From NCBI RefSeq assembly GCF_002258315.1, contig NZ_NOYD01000005.1, positions 179,584 through 243,583 of the forward strand: a DNA stretch of 64,000 nt, read 5' to 3'. Position 1 is the stretch's first letter. Each line of letters opens with the position of its first letter. The stretch is from Rhodococcus sp. 06-462-5 (GTDB taxonomy: Bacteria; Actinomycetota; Actinomycetes; Mycobacteriales; Mycobacteriaceae). Shown here piece after piece: positions 39,637 to 54,600 of this stretch. The position numbers and the translations under genes were made by a program. Below the pieces are notes generated by a model. The model ran no database searches, was not told where the DNA came from, and saw only the letters and a program-made list of their open reading frames with translations.

Positions 39637-42600
39637 CGCGCCGACGGCATCGGCGACCGGTGTCGGGGATGCAGTCAACGCTGCCCGCTCGTCGTCACCG
39701 AGATCGTCGATCGCACCGACCTTGATTCCCGGAGCCGCCGCGACGACGTCGGCGATCCTGACGAAACGCTCGATCATCGCCGATACTGTCGACTCGTCGA
39801 ACAGGTCTGCGGCGTAGGCGAACTCGACCGCGAGGTCTGGTTCGCCCTCGGTACCGGCTGCGGGCCTGGTCTGCACCGTCACCTGGAGATCGAACTTGGC
39901 GGTCGGCTCGAATCCCTCGACGGGCTCGACGGTCAGGGCAGGCAGCTCGAAGCGAGCCTCGCCCAATGGTTCGACGGACAGCACGGTCTGGAACAACGGG
40001 CTGATTCCGGGGGTTCGGTCCTGCCCGATGACGTCGACTACGTGCTCGAACGGTACGTCCGCGTTGCCGAATGCCCGCAGGTCGCTTTCCCGAATGCTGC
40101 GCACGAGATCCTCGAACGTCGCGTCCGGATCGACGCTGGTACGAAGCGCAAGCGTGTTGACGAACATTCCGACGATGTCGTCGAGTTGTTCGTCTCCCCT
40201 ACCGGCAATCGGAGTTCCGACGGCGAATTCCCGTGCACCGGTGGTTCTCGCCAGCAATACCGCGAGGACGCTGTGCAACACCATGAACAGAGTCGCGTTG
40301 TTCGATCGCGCGATGTCGACGAACGCCTCGTGGGTCTGCGCGTCGAGATGTGCGCGGACACTTCCGCCGTGCAGCGAGGGCTCTGCCGGTCTCGGCCGAT
40401 CCCACGGCAAGGCGATGACCGGGGTGATACCGCTCAGCTCGGTGCGCCAGAAGTCGACCTGCCGATTCGCTGCGGAACCCGGATCGTTCGTCGAACCCAG
40501 CACCTCACGCTGCCACAGCGTGTAGTCGGCGTACTGGATCGACAGCGGTGCCACCGAGGGAACCGTGCCGGCTGTCGCGGCGAGATACGCGGTCATCACG
40601 TCGCGAGCCAGCGGTGCCATCGATGCTCCGTCGCCACTGATGTGGTGCATCACGATGACGAACACGTACTGCATGTCGCCGTCGTCCGTTCCGGCGAGTC
40701 GGAACAGTGCCCCACGCACCGGAGGCGCGGCGGTGACGTCGAAGCCGTCGTACACCAGTCGACGTACCCGATCGGCGATGTCGGCTTCGCCCGTGGCGTC
40801 GATCGGATCGAGGTCGAGAGTGGTGGCCCGGGCACCCAGGACCTCCTGGAACGCAGTGCCGTCGGCATCCTCGGGATAGCGGGTGCGCAACGTCTCGTGC
40901 CGCTCGATCGCCCACGTCGCGGCCGCCTGCAGTGCGGCCACGTCCAGGTCACCGGTGAGCCGCAGGGCGAGCGGCATGTTGTACGCGCCCGAACCGGGGT
41001 CGAGTCGATTCAGTACCCACATTCGCTGCTGCGCGAGCGAGAGCGGTACCCGCTCGTCGCCCGTCCTGGGTCGAAGCGGCACGCGATGCACCGTTCCCTG
41101 GAGGTCCGTGCGCGCTGCGAGCGCTGCGACTGTCGAGTTCTCGAACAGCTCGCGAACACCCACCTGCTTGCCCAGAGCAGCGGTGATGCGCGCCGCTGCA
41201 CGGGTGGCCGCGAGCGAATTTCCGCCGAGCGCGAAGAAGTCGTCGTCCGATCCAACCCGATCGATACCGAGCACGTCGGCGAACACGTCGGCGATGGCGA
41301 TCTCGGTCGCGGTTACCGGTGCACGGAACTCGCGCGCCTCGAACACCGGCTCCGGCAATGCTTTTCGATCGAGCTTGCCGCTGGCGTTCAGTGGGAACTC
41401 GGCGAGCACCATGATCTGGGTCGGCACCATGTAGCCGGGAAGTCGGCTGCCTGCGAACGAGGTCAGCTCGCTCACGTCCACCGACGCACCGGTACGAGGA
41501 ACGACGTAGCCGACCAGGATTTCGCCCGACGCCGTCGACGTCACCAGTACGGTCGATCGGTCGACGTCGGGGTGAGCGGTCAACGCCGCCTCGATCTCAC
41601 CGAGCTCGATGCGCAGGCCGCGCAGTTTCACCTGGAAGTCGGTGCGGCCGATGTAGTCGAGCTCGCCGTCGACGTTCCACCGGACCAGGTCGCCGGTCCG
41701 GTACATCCGAGTACCCGGTGCACCGTACGGATCGGCAACGAACCGGTCTGCGGTCAGATCCAGTCGCCCGAGGTAGCCGCGGGCCAGCTGGACTCCCGCG
41801 AGGTAGAGCTCACCCGCGACGCCGACCGGCACCGGTCGCAGCCGCGCGTCGAGCACGGTCACTCGGGTGTTGGCCACCGGCACACCGATCGGTACGCCGG
41901 CGACGTCGGCGGCGGTGACGCGGTGGTAGGTCACGTCCACCGCAGCCTCGGTGGGGCCGTACAGGTTGTGCAGGTCCGTGTTCGGCAGTGCCGTACCGAT
42001 TGCCGAGGCGACCGATACCGGCAGCGCCTCACCCGACGCGAACAGCATGCGCAGGCTCGAACACCGCGAGACTCCGTCCGCTGCCGCGAACACGGCCAAC
42101 ATCGACGGCACGAAGTGTGCGACGGTGACCGACCGCTCGGTGACGATCTCGACCAGATATGCCGGGTCGCGATGCCCGTCCGGTCTCGCGATCGCCAATT
42201 CGGCACCGATGTGCAACGGCCAGAACAACTCCCACACCGACACGTCGAACGTCACCGGAGTCTTCTGCAGCACCACATCGTCGACGGTCAGACCGTACTC
42301 GTACTGCATCCACACGAGCCGGTTGACGATGGCGGCGTGCGTCACGGCAACACCCTTGGGCTTGCCCGTCGAGCCCGAGGTGAAGATGACGTACGCGACG
42401 TCGTCGGGGAGCAGCGCGGCGCGGCGCTCGTCGGCGCGAACCGCATCGGTGGCGAATCCGGTGAGATCGACGGAATCGACCTCGAGTCGCGGTGCGGCGG
42501 CCGAGACAGATTCCACGGCAGACGAATCCGCCTCCGTGGTCAGAATCGCAACGGGATCGGCCGTCGCCAGGATGTATTCGACGCGCTCGGCCGGCTGGTC

Positions 42601-45600
42601 GGGATCGATCGGGACGTACGCCCCGCCCGCGGTCAGCACCGCGTAGACACCGACGAGCATGTCCACCGATCTCCGCATGGCGATGCCGACCATCGTTTCC
42701 GGGCCGACGCCCTCGCGGATCAGCAGTCGCGCAAGCGCGTTCACTCGACCCGCGAATTCCGCGTACGTCACTCGATCGTCCTCGAAGGAGACCGCGATCC
42801 GGTCCGGGAACTGCGTCACCCGACCCTCGAACATCGACACGAGCGTTGCCGCGGAATCGATCTCGCGGGCAGTGTCGTTCCACTCGTCGAGTATCTGTGT
42901 GCGCTCCGCGGTGTCGAGCAGGTCGATGTCGACGACCCGGCGCGTGGGGTCCGCCGCGAACGTAGCGAGAAGCGAGACGATGCGCGCCAGGATCGACTCG
43001 ACCGCACGGGTGTCGAACAGGTCGCTGATGTACTTCGCCGTCAGCGTCACTTCCTCGTTCGCCACCACCAGCAGGGTCAGCGGGTAGTGGGTGTTGTCGT
43101 TGGAGCCGACACCTTCGACGGTCATGCCGTCGATCGATGCGGCCTGCTGCGCCAACTCGGCCTCGTTCACCGGATACGACTCGAACACCGTCAGCGTGTC
43201 GAACAGGTTGCCCAGCCCAGCATCCCGCTGGATGTCCGCCAATCCCACGTGGTGGTGATCGAGCAGATCGGCCTGCTCACCTTGGAGCCGCGTGAGGTAC
43301 TGCTCCACGGTGTCGTGTGCATCGAGGCGAACTCGTACCGGAATGGTGTTGATGAACAAGCCGATCATCGACTCGACTCCGGGCAGGTCCGCGGGCCGAC
43401 CCGACACCGTGGCCCCGAAGACCACGTCGTCGCGGCCCGTCATCTGAGCCAACAGCATTCCGTACGCGGCCTGTACCAACGTGTTCACAGTGACGCCGAG
43501 ACGTCCACCGAGCGCGATCAACGCCGCGGTGGCCTCCGCGTCGATCCGTACCTCGGTCTCCGCCGATCGGGTGGAGATCTCGCGGCCCAGCGTCGAAGGA
43601 GTCAGTAGTGTCGGCTCGTCGACGCCGTCGAGTGAACGGGCCCAAGCCTGCCGGGAGGTCTCCGGGTCGCGATGACCGAGCCACTGCAGGAACGAGCGAT
43701 ACGAGCGCGGACGCGGCATCGACGACGTGTCGCTGCGGACGGCGTACAGGTAGAGCAGCTCCTTCATCACCAGCGGCAGCGACCAGCCGTCCAGCAGCAC
43801 GTGATGGTTGGTCATCGCCAGTCGGTACGTCGTGGGCCCGAGGCGAATCAGCAAGAACCGCAACAATGGGGCGGTGGTGATGTCGAAATGCTCCCGCTGA
43901 TCCTCGTCCAGTGCAGCCGCGACCGCGGCGGCGCGCTCGTTCTCCTCGACATCGCTGAGATCGACAGTGCGCCAAGGTAACCGCACACCCTGCTGAACTA
44001 TCTGCACGCTGTCGCCGTCCGCGGTCACCGCGAACACGGCGCGGAGGTTCTCGTACCGATCCAGCAGGGCCTGCGCAGCATCACGCAGACGCTCCTGATC
44101 GACCTCGCCTGCCAGGTCGAGCACGACCTGCATCGTGTAGACGTCCAGCGAGGTGTCGGCGAACAGGGCGTGGAACAGCAAGCCCTGCTGCAACGGTGCC
44201 AGCGGCCACACATCGGTCAGTGCCGGATAGCGCTGCTCGAAGCCGAGAATGTCGGCCTGACTCACGCGCGCCAACGGAAGGTCCGACGGAGTGAGGCCAC
44301 CGGCACCAGGGGTACGTGCGTGGGCCGCGAGCGAGTCGAGCAGCCCCGACCACAGTTGTGCCAGACGCGCCACGGTCGCCTCGGAGATCGCGCCCCGCGG
44401 GAATGCCAACGAAGCGCTCAGGGCGCTTCCGTCGTCGGTGTCGACCACGATGGCGTTGATGTCGATCGTCTTGTTCGCGGCCATGTCCGGATCGCCCGCT
44501 GCGGACAGACCTGCGGTGTCCTCGGCAGGCAACCAACCGAGAGACTTCATGTCCTCCGGCACATCGCCGGTACCGACCCGACCGAGGTAGTTGAAACTGA
44601 TCTGCCCGGTGGACAGCGGCGCGAGCTCCGTCTCGCTCTTCGGATCGAGGTAGCGCAGTAGCCCCCATCCCATTCCCCGGTCGGGCAACGCCAGCATCTG
44701 CTCCTTGACGGCCTTCACGGCGTCGCCGAGGGCAGAACCGCCGCCGAGGGCGTCGTCGACGTCGATTCCGGTCAGGTCGAGCCGAACCGGGAAGAGGCTC
44801 GTGAACCAGCCCACGGTCCGGCCGAGATCTGCTCCGGGGACCACGGTCTCCTCGCGGCCGTGCCCTTCGAGCTGAAGCAGCGTCGCCGGGGCATCGATTC
44901 CCTGTTCCTTGCGCAGCGCGGTGACTGCAAGCGCGAGTGCGGCGAGCAGTCCGTCCGCGACTCCGCCGTGGTAGATCTCGGGCACCGTGGTCAGCAACGT
45001 GCGCGTCGCATCCGACGACAGGGACATCTCGACTCGCTCGAGGGTGTCCACCACGTCGACGGCCGGCTCGAAGGCCCGCTCCCCCAGAACCGGGTCCGGG
45101 GTCCCGGCGATGCGGCGCCACTCCGGCAACTCGTGCGTCCGGCGCGCCGCTTCCTCCACGAGTGCGTGCGTCCATCGCCGCATCGAAGTACCGACATTCG
45201 GCAGCACCGGGCCGGCACCGCCGGCGATCTGCGCCCACGCGGACACGAAGTCCGGCACCAGGATTCGCCACGACACGCCGTCGACGACGAGGTGATGCGC
45301 GACGACCGTCAGCGTGTTCGGCGCGCTGTCGACCCACACGAACGCGAGCATGCGCCCGTTCTCCGGATCGAGCGATCCGACCGCCGCATCCACCGCGGCG
45401 GCTCCACCGTCCGCCGGTGAGGTCGTCAGCAGCTCGTCGACGTCCACCGAACCGGGCTCGCTCACCTCGAGGCCCCAGCCGCGATCGTCGTGCACGAGGG
45501 TCGACCGAAGAATGTCGTGATGGTCGACGACAGCAGTGAGCGTAGCCACGACACCGTCGCGGTCGATCCCTGCCGGGAGCTCGAGCGTGAGTGCCTGATG

Positions 45601-48600
45601 GAAACGACGGTACCCACCGCCGCGCTGCAACATTGCCGCACCGAATGGCGGCGACGGCATCCAGCCGATTCCCCCACCGTCGAGTTCCTCGAGCACGACG
45701 GCGTCGCTGCCTTCACCGACGGTCACCGCGATCTCGGCGAGACCGGCGACGGTCTTGCGCTCGAACACATCTCGTGGTCCGAACTGGATTCCCCGCGCCT
45801 TGGCACGGGAGACCAGCTGGATGGAGACGATACTGTCGCCCCCGAGCGCGAAGAACGAATCGTCGACGCCGACGGTGTCGAGCCCGAGCACGTCCGCGAA
45901 GACCTCCGCGATGATGCGTTCGGTATCGGTACTGGCGGTGCGGTATTCGGCGTCGCTGCCGAATTCGGGTTCGGGTAGTGCTCGTCGGTCGAGCTTGCCG
46001 TTCGGGCCGAGCGGCAATGCGTCGAGAACCACGAGACCGGCGGGAACCATGTACTCGGGCACCGATGCGGCGACGGCGGCGGTGACCGTGTCGGCGTCGA
46101 TCGTCGCCCCGGCAGCGGGCACGAGGTAGCCCACGAGAATTTCACCGGAAGACGGTGTCTGCCGAACGAGGACCACGGCCTGATCCACGGACGGGTGTGC
46201 CGCCAGCGAGGCCTCGATCTCACCCAGTTCTATGCGCAGTCCGCGCAGCTTGACCTGGAAGTCGGTGCGGCCGAGGTATTCCAGCTCACCGTCGGCGTTC
46301 CACCGAACGAGGTCTCCCGTGCGGTACATCCGCGAGCCGGCAGTGCCGTGCGGGTCGGCGACGAACCGGTCCGCGGTGAGGTCCGCTCGTCCCAGGTATC
46401 CACGCGCGAGTTGAACTCCGGCGAGATACAGCTCCCCGGGTACCCCGACCGGGACCGGGTGCAGGCGTGCATCGAGCACGGTGACTCGGGTGTTCCAGAC
46501 CGGAGCACCGATGGGGACCGACGCGATGTCGGCCGGCACCACGCGGTGGTAGGTGACGTCGACTGCGGCCTCGGTCGGGCCGTACAGGTTGTGCAGTTCG
46601 GTGGTCGGCAGTGCAGCGCGCAGGGCCGACGCAACCGACGCAGGCAGCGCCTCACCGGAGGCGAAGACCGCGCGCAGTCCGGTGCAGTTCGAGACGCCCT
46701 CGGCGGTCGCGAACACCGCGAGCAGCGACGGCACGAAGTGGGCAACGGTGATGCCTCGTTCGGCGACGGTGCTCACCAGATAGATCGGATCGCGATGGCC
46801 GTCGGGTTCGGCGATCACGAGCTCGGCACCGATCTGCAACGGCCAGAACAACTCCCACACCGACACGTCGAACGTGACCGGCGTCTTCTGCAGCACCTTG
46901 TCGCTCTCGGAGAGTGAGTACTCCGCTTGCATCCACAGCAATCGATTGACGATCGACTGGTGGCTCACTGCGACACCCTTGGGGCGACCGGTCGATCCGG
47001 ACGTGAAGATGACATAGGCGATGTCGGTCGGCCGCAGCGGTGCGGTTCGCTCCGCGTCGGTCACCGGTGCGGCGGACACACCTGTGGTGTCGACGGCGTC
47101 CACCAGGATTCGGGTGACATCGGACCGGAGTGCGGTGCCGTCCCGTTCCGTCGTGAGCAGGACCACCGGTGCCGCGGTGTCGAGGATGTACCCGATTCGG
47201 TCGGCGGGCAGATCCGGATCGACCGGCACGTAGGCCCCACCCGCGGTCAGCACCGCATAGATACCCACCAGCATGTCGACCGATCGCCGCATGGCGGTCG
47301 CCACGACGGTTTCCGGGCCCACCCCTTCCGCGACGAGAACTCGCGCCAATGCGTTCACGCGGTCCGAGAACTCGCGATAGCTCACCCGTTCGTCGCCGAA
47401 GCTCGTCGCGATGTTCTCCGGGTTCGCCGTAACCTGCGACTCGAAGAGAGAAACCAGCGTCGCCGCGGCATCGACCTCGTGCCCGGTGGCGTTCCACTCG
47501 TCCAGAACGCGGGAGCGCTCACCGTCCTCGAGAATGTCGATGTCGCCCACGACGCGATCCGGATCGTCGACGAGAGTGCCGAGAACGCGCACCAGGCGAC
47601 GCGCGAGCGAGCTCATGGTCGACTCGTCGAACAGATCTGTGGCGTAATCGAATTGGACGTCGATACCGGCTGGAGCGCCGGATTCGTCGACGTTCTCCCA
47701 CAGCGTGACCTGTAGATCGAACTTGGCGAACGCGCTGCCGAGGTCGATTCCTTCGACACCGAGCTCGGGCAGCGTCAACGACTGCCGTTGGAGATTCTGG
47801 AAGGTCAGCATGACCTGGAAGATCGGATGCCGGGCCTGAGACCTGTCCGGTGCCAGCTCGTCGACGAGTCGCTCGAACGGCACGTCGGCGTGCCCGAATG
47901 CACCGAGATCGGCGTCTCGGACGAGCGCCAGTTGGTCTCGCAGCGACGCCGCCGGGTTCACCACGGTTCGCAGTGCGAGGGTGTTGACGAACATGCCGAC
48001 GAGTCCGTCCAGGTCGGCGTCTCCTCGGCCTGCCACCGGGGTCCCGATCGTGACGTCGTCGGTTCCCGCCATCGCCGCCAGCAACACGGCCAGTGCGGTG
48101 TGCACCACCATGAAGTTGGTGGCATTGGTGGATCGAGCGACGCGGGCGATGTTCGCCTGCAGGGCCGCGTCGATCGAGAAGTTGTATGCCGCACCGCGAT
48201 AGGACGCCACGGCGGGCCGCGGACGGTCGGTGGCGAGATCGAGCTGCGCAGGCGCTCCCGCCAGGACCGAGGTCCAGTACGCCAATTGCGCTGCCAGTGG
48301 CGACTCGGGGTCGTCCGCCGAACCGAGGACTTCCCGCTGCCACAACGTGTAGTCCGCGTACTGCACGGCAAGCGGTGCCCACTGCGGACTCTCGCCCGCC
48401 ACGCGGGCCGTGTAGGCGAGCATCACGTCCCGGGTCAGCGGCCCCATCGAGAAACCGTCCGCGGCGATGTGGTGCGCCACGAAGGCCAGCACGTACTCGG
48501 ACTCGCTCACCCGCAGAATTCGGACCCGAACCGGAACGGCACGGGTGACGTCGAATCCGGCCGAGACGAATGTTCGCAGGACCTGCTCCACGGAGTCGGC

Positions 48601-51600
48601 ATCGACGTCGTCGACGGCTACCGTCACCCCCGACTCGGCAGTACCGAGGACCACCTGACTACCTCGTCCGTCGACCTCGGGGTAGACGGTGCGCAGAATC
48701 TCGTGTCGAGCGAGGACATCGCGGACCGCACTCGACAGCGCATCGACATCGACGTTTCCGGACAACCGAATTGCCACCGGAATGTTGTTCACGGCAGACG
48801 TCGGATCGAACTGGCTCAGGAACCACATGCGCTGCTGCGCCATCGACAGCGGCACCACATCGGGACGCGGGCGCGCCGTGAGTGCTCGTCGTGCACCGGT
48901 ACCCACCTTGGATTCGACGGCACGGGCGAGCGAGAGAACCGTCGGAGACTCGAAGATCGAACGCACCGGCACCTGGGTGTCGAGCGCTGCTCCCAGTCGG
49001 GAGACCACCTGGGTCGCGATCAGCGAGTTGCCGCCGAGTGCGAAGAAGTCGTCGTCCAGACCGACCCGTTCCACCGAGAGCACCTCGGCGAACACCGCCG
49101 CCACCGCCTCTTCGACCGGGTTGGTCGGTGCGCGGAACACTGCAGTCTCGAAGTGCGGCTCCGGCAACGCTTGTCGGTCCAGCTTCCCGTTCGCGTTGCG
49201 GGGCAACGCCTCGAGGATCACGAAAGCCGACGGAACCATGTACGACGGCAACCGGCCGGACAGAGCTGCGCGCAATCCGTCGGAGTCCACCGTGGCACCG
49301 ACAGCGGGCACGACGTAGGCCACAAGGCGCGCACCGAGTCCGGTGTCGTCGAGCGCCAGCACCGCGACGTCGCCGACCTCGTTCAGCGACCCCAGTGCTG
49401 CGTCGATATCGCCGAGTTCGATGCGGAATCCGCGAATCTTCACCTGGAAGTCGGTCCGACCGACGTACTCCAGTTCGCCGTCCTTGCGCCAGGTGACCAG
49501 GTCGCCGGTGCGGTACAGCCGTCCGCCTGGAGTGAACGGGTCGGCTACGAACCGCTCCGCGGTCAGGTCCGGCCGAGCGACATAGCCATCGGCCAGCTGC
49601 GCGCCCGCGAGATAGAGCTCGCCTGCCACGCCCACCGGTACCGGCGCGAGGCGCGAGTCCAGGACGTAGACGCGGGTGTTCCATTCGGGTCCACCGATGG
49701 GCACCGAGGTGGCGGTTGTCTCGACGACACGATGCGCGGTGACCGACACAGCGGCTTCCGTAGGGCCGTACAGATTGTCCAGTCGTGCGGTGGAACCACG
49801 CAGTGCCCGGTCTGCCGTCGCGACCGGAAGCGCCTCACCGATCGCCAGGATTCTCTTCAGGCTCTTCGGAAGTGACCCCGCCGACGCAGCGACGAGGGCG
49901 TCGAGCACGGAGGGCACGGTGTGCAGCGTGGTGACCGATCGTTCGGCGATCAGGTCCACCAGATAGGCCGCATCACCCTGTGCACCGGCCTCGGCGATCA
50001 CGACGGCACCGCCGGAGATCGTGGCCACCCAGAATTCCCAGACGGACAGGTCGAATGTCGCTGCGGTCTTGAGCAGCACCCGGTCGGTGCTGTCGATTCC
50101 GTAATGCTCTGCCTGCCAGAGCAACTGGTTGGCGATCGCACGGTGGCTCACCGCGACGCCCTTGGGTCGACCGGTAGAACCGGACGTGAAGATGACATAC
50201 GCGGTGTTCGTTGCGCGCAGCGGCGCAGTGCGCTCGGCGTCGGTGACGGGCGCATCCGAGATCCCGGCATCCGAACCGTGCAGCCTGTCATCGGTGTCGA
50301 CCGACACGACCGGCACCGTTCCTGTGTCGATGTCGACTCCGGTGGTGCTGAGCACCAGTGCCGGAGCGGCGACCTCGAGGATGTAGGTGTTCCGCTCGGC
50401 GGGCTGATCGGGGTCGATCGGCAGGTACGCGCCACCGGCCTTGGTGACCGCGTACATGGCCACCAGCAACTCGACGGACCTGCGGATCGCCAGTGCCACG
50501 GTCACCTGCGGGCCGACCCCCGAGGCGATCAGGACACGCGCCAGCCGGTTGATCCGTGCGTCGAACTCACTATAGGTCAACGACTCTCGTGCGTCGACCA
50601 GTGCGATCGCGTCAGGATCCGCCTGCACACGACGATCGAACAGTTCCGCCAAGGTCAGCTCGGAATCGACCGGATGGGCGGTGTCGTTCCAGTCACGCAG
50701 AATGGTGCTGCGCTCTGTCGCAGTGAGGACATCCAGATCCCCGACGACGACCGAGGGGTCGTTCGTCACGGTCCGCAGTATCTCGACGAATCGCTCGACG
50801 AAACCGTCGATGGTCGAACGATCGAACAGGTCTGTGGCGTAACTGAATTCGGATACCAGCTCGGCCGGCGCACCGTCCGGGGCGTACTGGTCCGATATCG
50901 ACAGCTGCAGATCGGTCTTGGCCGTCGCCGTGTCGGCGTCGACCGCACTCACCGTCAACCCGGGGAGCTCGAACGTCGAATCGGCGAGGTTCTGGAAACT
51001 GAGGCCGATCTGGAACAACGGGTTGCGGGCTGTCGAGCGGACCGGGTTGAGCACCTCGACGAGGCGCTCGAAGGGTACGTCGGCGTGCGCGAATGCGGAC
51101 AGGTCGCGCTCGCGCGACTGCGCGAGCAGCTCCTCGAACGTCATCGACGGCTCGACCGTCGACCGGAACACCAATGTGTTGACGAACATGCCGATCATCG
51201 GATCGAGTGCACGCTCACCGCGCCCGGCGATGGGGGTGCCGATTGCGATGTCCTCGGAACCGGAGAGCTTGGCGAGGAACACCGCGAACGCCGAGTGCAC
51301 GACCATGAACAATGTGGACTGGTGTGCGCGTGCGAGTTCGGCGAGACCCTCGTGCAGTCCCGCGTCGACAGTGAAGCGCACCGTATCGCCGCGAAAACTC
51401 TGACTCGGCGGGCGTGGGCGATCGGCGGGAAGCGCCAGCTGGTCCGGCAGCTCGGCCAGGGCCTGCTTCCAGAACGACACCTGCTGTGCAGCAACGGAAT
51501 CAGGATCGGACTCGGAACCGAGCACGTCACGCTGCCACAACGCGAAGTCGACGTACTGCACGGAGAGCGGTTCCCAATCCGGTGCGCTACCTGCCGATCT

Positions 51601-54600
51601 GGCGGTGTACGCAGTCATGATGTCCACTGCCAACGGACCCATCGAGGCACCGTCCGCCGAGACGTGGTGGACGACGAACGCCAGGACGTACTCGGCGTCG
51701 GCCACGCGGAACAGTCGTGCATCGACGGGCACCTCGCTGGTGACGTCGAATCCGCGTCGGAAGAATTCCCCGACGGCCGCCACCACATCGGCCTGCCCAC
51801 CAGCGGCCAGGTCGCGAACAGCGAGGTCGAGGGCAACCTCGGAGGCCGGGAGTACGTGCTGATAAGGACCTTCGGGTGAGTCGGGGTACTGCGTCCGCAG
51901 CGATTCGTGACGTTCGAGAACGTCGAGAACGGCAGATTGCAACGCCGTGACGTCGAGATCACCCGACAGCCGCACCGCGAACGGGATGTTGTCCACCGAC
52001 GACGTGGTGTCGAATCGGTTCAAGAACCAGTAGCGCTGCTGGGCCGAGGACAAGGGCGGGCGTTCGGGACGCGCCCTCGGTGCCAGAACCACCCTGGCAC
52101 CAGATCCGACGGCTGTCTCCACGTGCGCCGCCAGCGCCGCGACAGTGGGGCTCTCGAACAGCGCCCGTACCGGCACCACGGTGTCCAGAGCCGCGCCGAG
52201 GCGGGACACGACCTGCGTTGCGATCAACGAGTTACCGCCGAGCGCGAAGAAGTCGTCGTCGAGTCCCACCTGTTCGATGCGTAGAACGTCGGTGAACACC
52301 CCCGCGACGATTTCTTCCAGTGCTGTTGTCGGCGCGCGGAACTCGTGTGCCGCGAACACGGGGGCGGGCAGGGCCGCACGGTCCAGCTTTCCGACCGACG
52401 TGAGCGGTATTGCGTCGAGCACGACGATCGACGACGGAACCATGTAGGCCGGCAAGGACTTACCGACGAGGGCCGCCAACTTGTCCACATCCACGACGGC
52501 ACCGCGGGTGGGAAGCACGTACGAGACCAGGGTGGTGACACCGGACGGCAATTCGTGTCCGAGAGTCACGGCGAAGTCGACGCCGGGGTCCGAGGTCAGA
52601 GTCGAGTCGATCTCACCGAGCTCGATGCGGAATCCGCGTACCTTGACCTGGAAGTCGGTTCGTCCGACGAACTCCAACTGTAGATCGGGCGTCCACCGCA
52701 CCACGTCTCCGGTGCGATACATCCGCGCACCGTCGGAGCCGTGCGGGTTGGCGACGAATCGCTCCGCGGACAGTGCCGAACGATCGAGGTATCCCCGAGC
52801 GAGCGCCCCGCCGCCCAGATAGAGGTCACCGGCCACACCGGTGGGAACCGGGTTCAGCCGCGCGTCGAGAATCAGCGCGGACATGCCGTGGATCGGACGA
52901 CCGACGGTGATGGGCTCGCCCGGAGTCAGCTCGGCGAAACTGGAGATGATCGTCGTCTCGGTCGGGCCGTACCCGTTGAAGTACTTACGGCCCGGCGCCC
53001 ACCGCTCGAGCAGCTCCGGTGTCGTCACGTCACCACCGACCGAGAGCACCTCGAGGGATTCGATTCCCGCCGGATCCATCGTGCCCAGAACCGCGGGCGT
53101 GATGATGGCGTGGGTGACCTCTTCCGACTTCAGCAATTCGGACAGCTCGGTGCCGCCGAGGATCGACGCGGGCACGATGACCAGAGTGGCCCCGTTGGAG
53201 AATGCAGCCATCCATTCCAACACCGACGGATCGAAGTTGGGCGAACAGATGTGCAGAAATCTCGAGGTGGATCTCAAGTGGTATAGATCCACGGCGGCGT
53301 CCAGGACGCCGCCCAGCCCGGCGTGCGTGACGACGACGCCCTTGGGCTTCCCGGTCGAGCCGGAGGTGTAGATGACGTAAGCCGGGTTCTGGAACGTCAC
53401 GGGCCGCAGTCGATCGGCGTCGGTGACCGGATCGGTGGAGCGTGACCGGATGTCGGCGATCACACCCTCGTCGTCGAGGCAGAGCCAGTCGAGCACCCCG
53501 TGTTCGGTCCGCACCGACTCGACGTCGGCCGTCGACGTCAGGCCGATGACGGCACCGGAATCGGACACCATGTGGCCGATTCGATCCCGAGGGTAAGTCG
53601 GATCGATCGGTAGATAAGCGGCACCGGACTTCGCTACTGCCCACACTGCGAGCACCATCTCGAAGGATCGTGCGAACCCCAGTGCCACCACGTCTTCGGG
53701 GCCCACTCCGCGCTCGATGAGCACCCTCGCGAGCCGAGAGGACGTGGCGTCGAGCTCGGCATAGGAAACAGACCGTCCTCGGTGGCGAACAGCGATCGCC
53801 GACGGGTCGAGAGCAGCTCCGGCAGCGAAGATCTCGGCCAGAGTTCCGCCGGCCAGCACCTCGTCTCCGTGCACGTGGGTGAGCCGGTCGTTCTCGTCGT
53901 CGTACAGGATCGGGAGATCCCCCACCGGTGCGTTCGGGGTCCGAACCACAGCAGCGAGGAGCCACCGCAGTCGACGGGAGAACACCTCGATCGTGTTCTC
54001 GTCGAACAGGTCTCGTGCGAACAGGAAGCTGGCCGACATGCCGGCACCGTCGGGCTTCTCGTGCAGTGTCAGCGACAGATCGAACTTCGCCGTCTCTACC
54101 TCGAAGTCGACGGCAGAGACCTCGAGTCCGGGCAGACGGAAGGAGCTCGGCGGAAGGTTCTCGAAGGCGATCGCCACCTGGAAGAGCGGATGGCGGGCGG
54201 TGGATCGCTCGGGATCGAGCAGATCGACCAAACGCTCGAACGGGATGTCCGCGTGTGCGAACGCGGCGAGATCGACCTCCCGCACGGCGGCGAGCATCTG
54301 GTCGAAACCGAGTGCGCGGTCGACCTTCGTTCGCAATACCAGAGTATTGACGAACATTCCGACGACATCGTCGAGCGCAGCGTCGCCGCGGCCCGCTACC
54401 GCGGTACCGACCGCAACGTCGTCCGAGTTCGACATGCGAGCGAGGAACACCGCAAAAGCAGTGTGCATCACCATGAACAGGGTCGTTCCCGAGGTACGGG
54501 CCATGTCGGCGAGACCCGAATGGACGTCGGCATCGATGTCGAAGGAGAATCGACCACCGGTGTACGACTGAACAGGTGGACGGGGACGATCGACCGGCAG

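Noticed and set aside
39613-43608. 1331-codon open frame on the + strand, antisense to NRPS gene 2
   Set aside because: It is composition-driven: in high-GC genes a frame on the opposite strand stays open. The predicted protein is Arg/His/Gly-rich and repetitive, shows no domain, and its 'motifs' are mirror images of repeated A/C domain cores.
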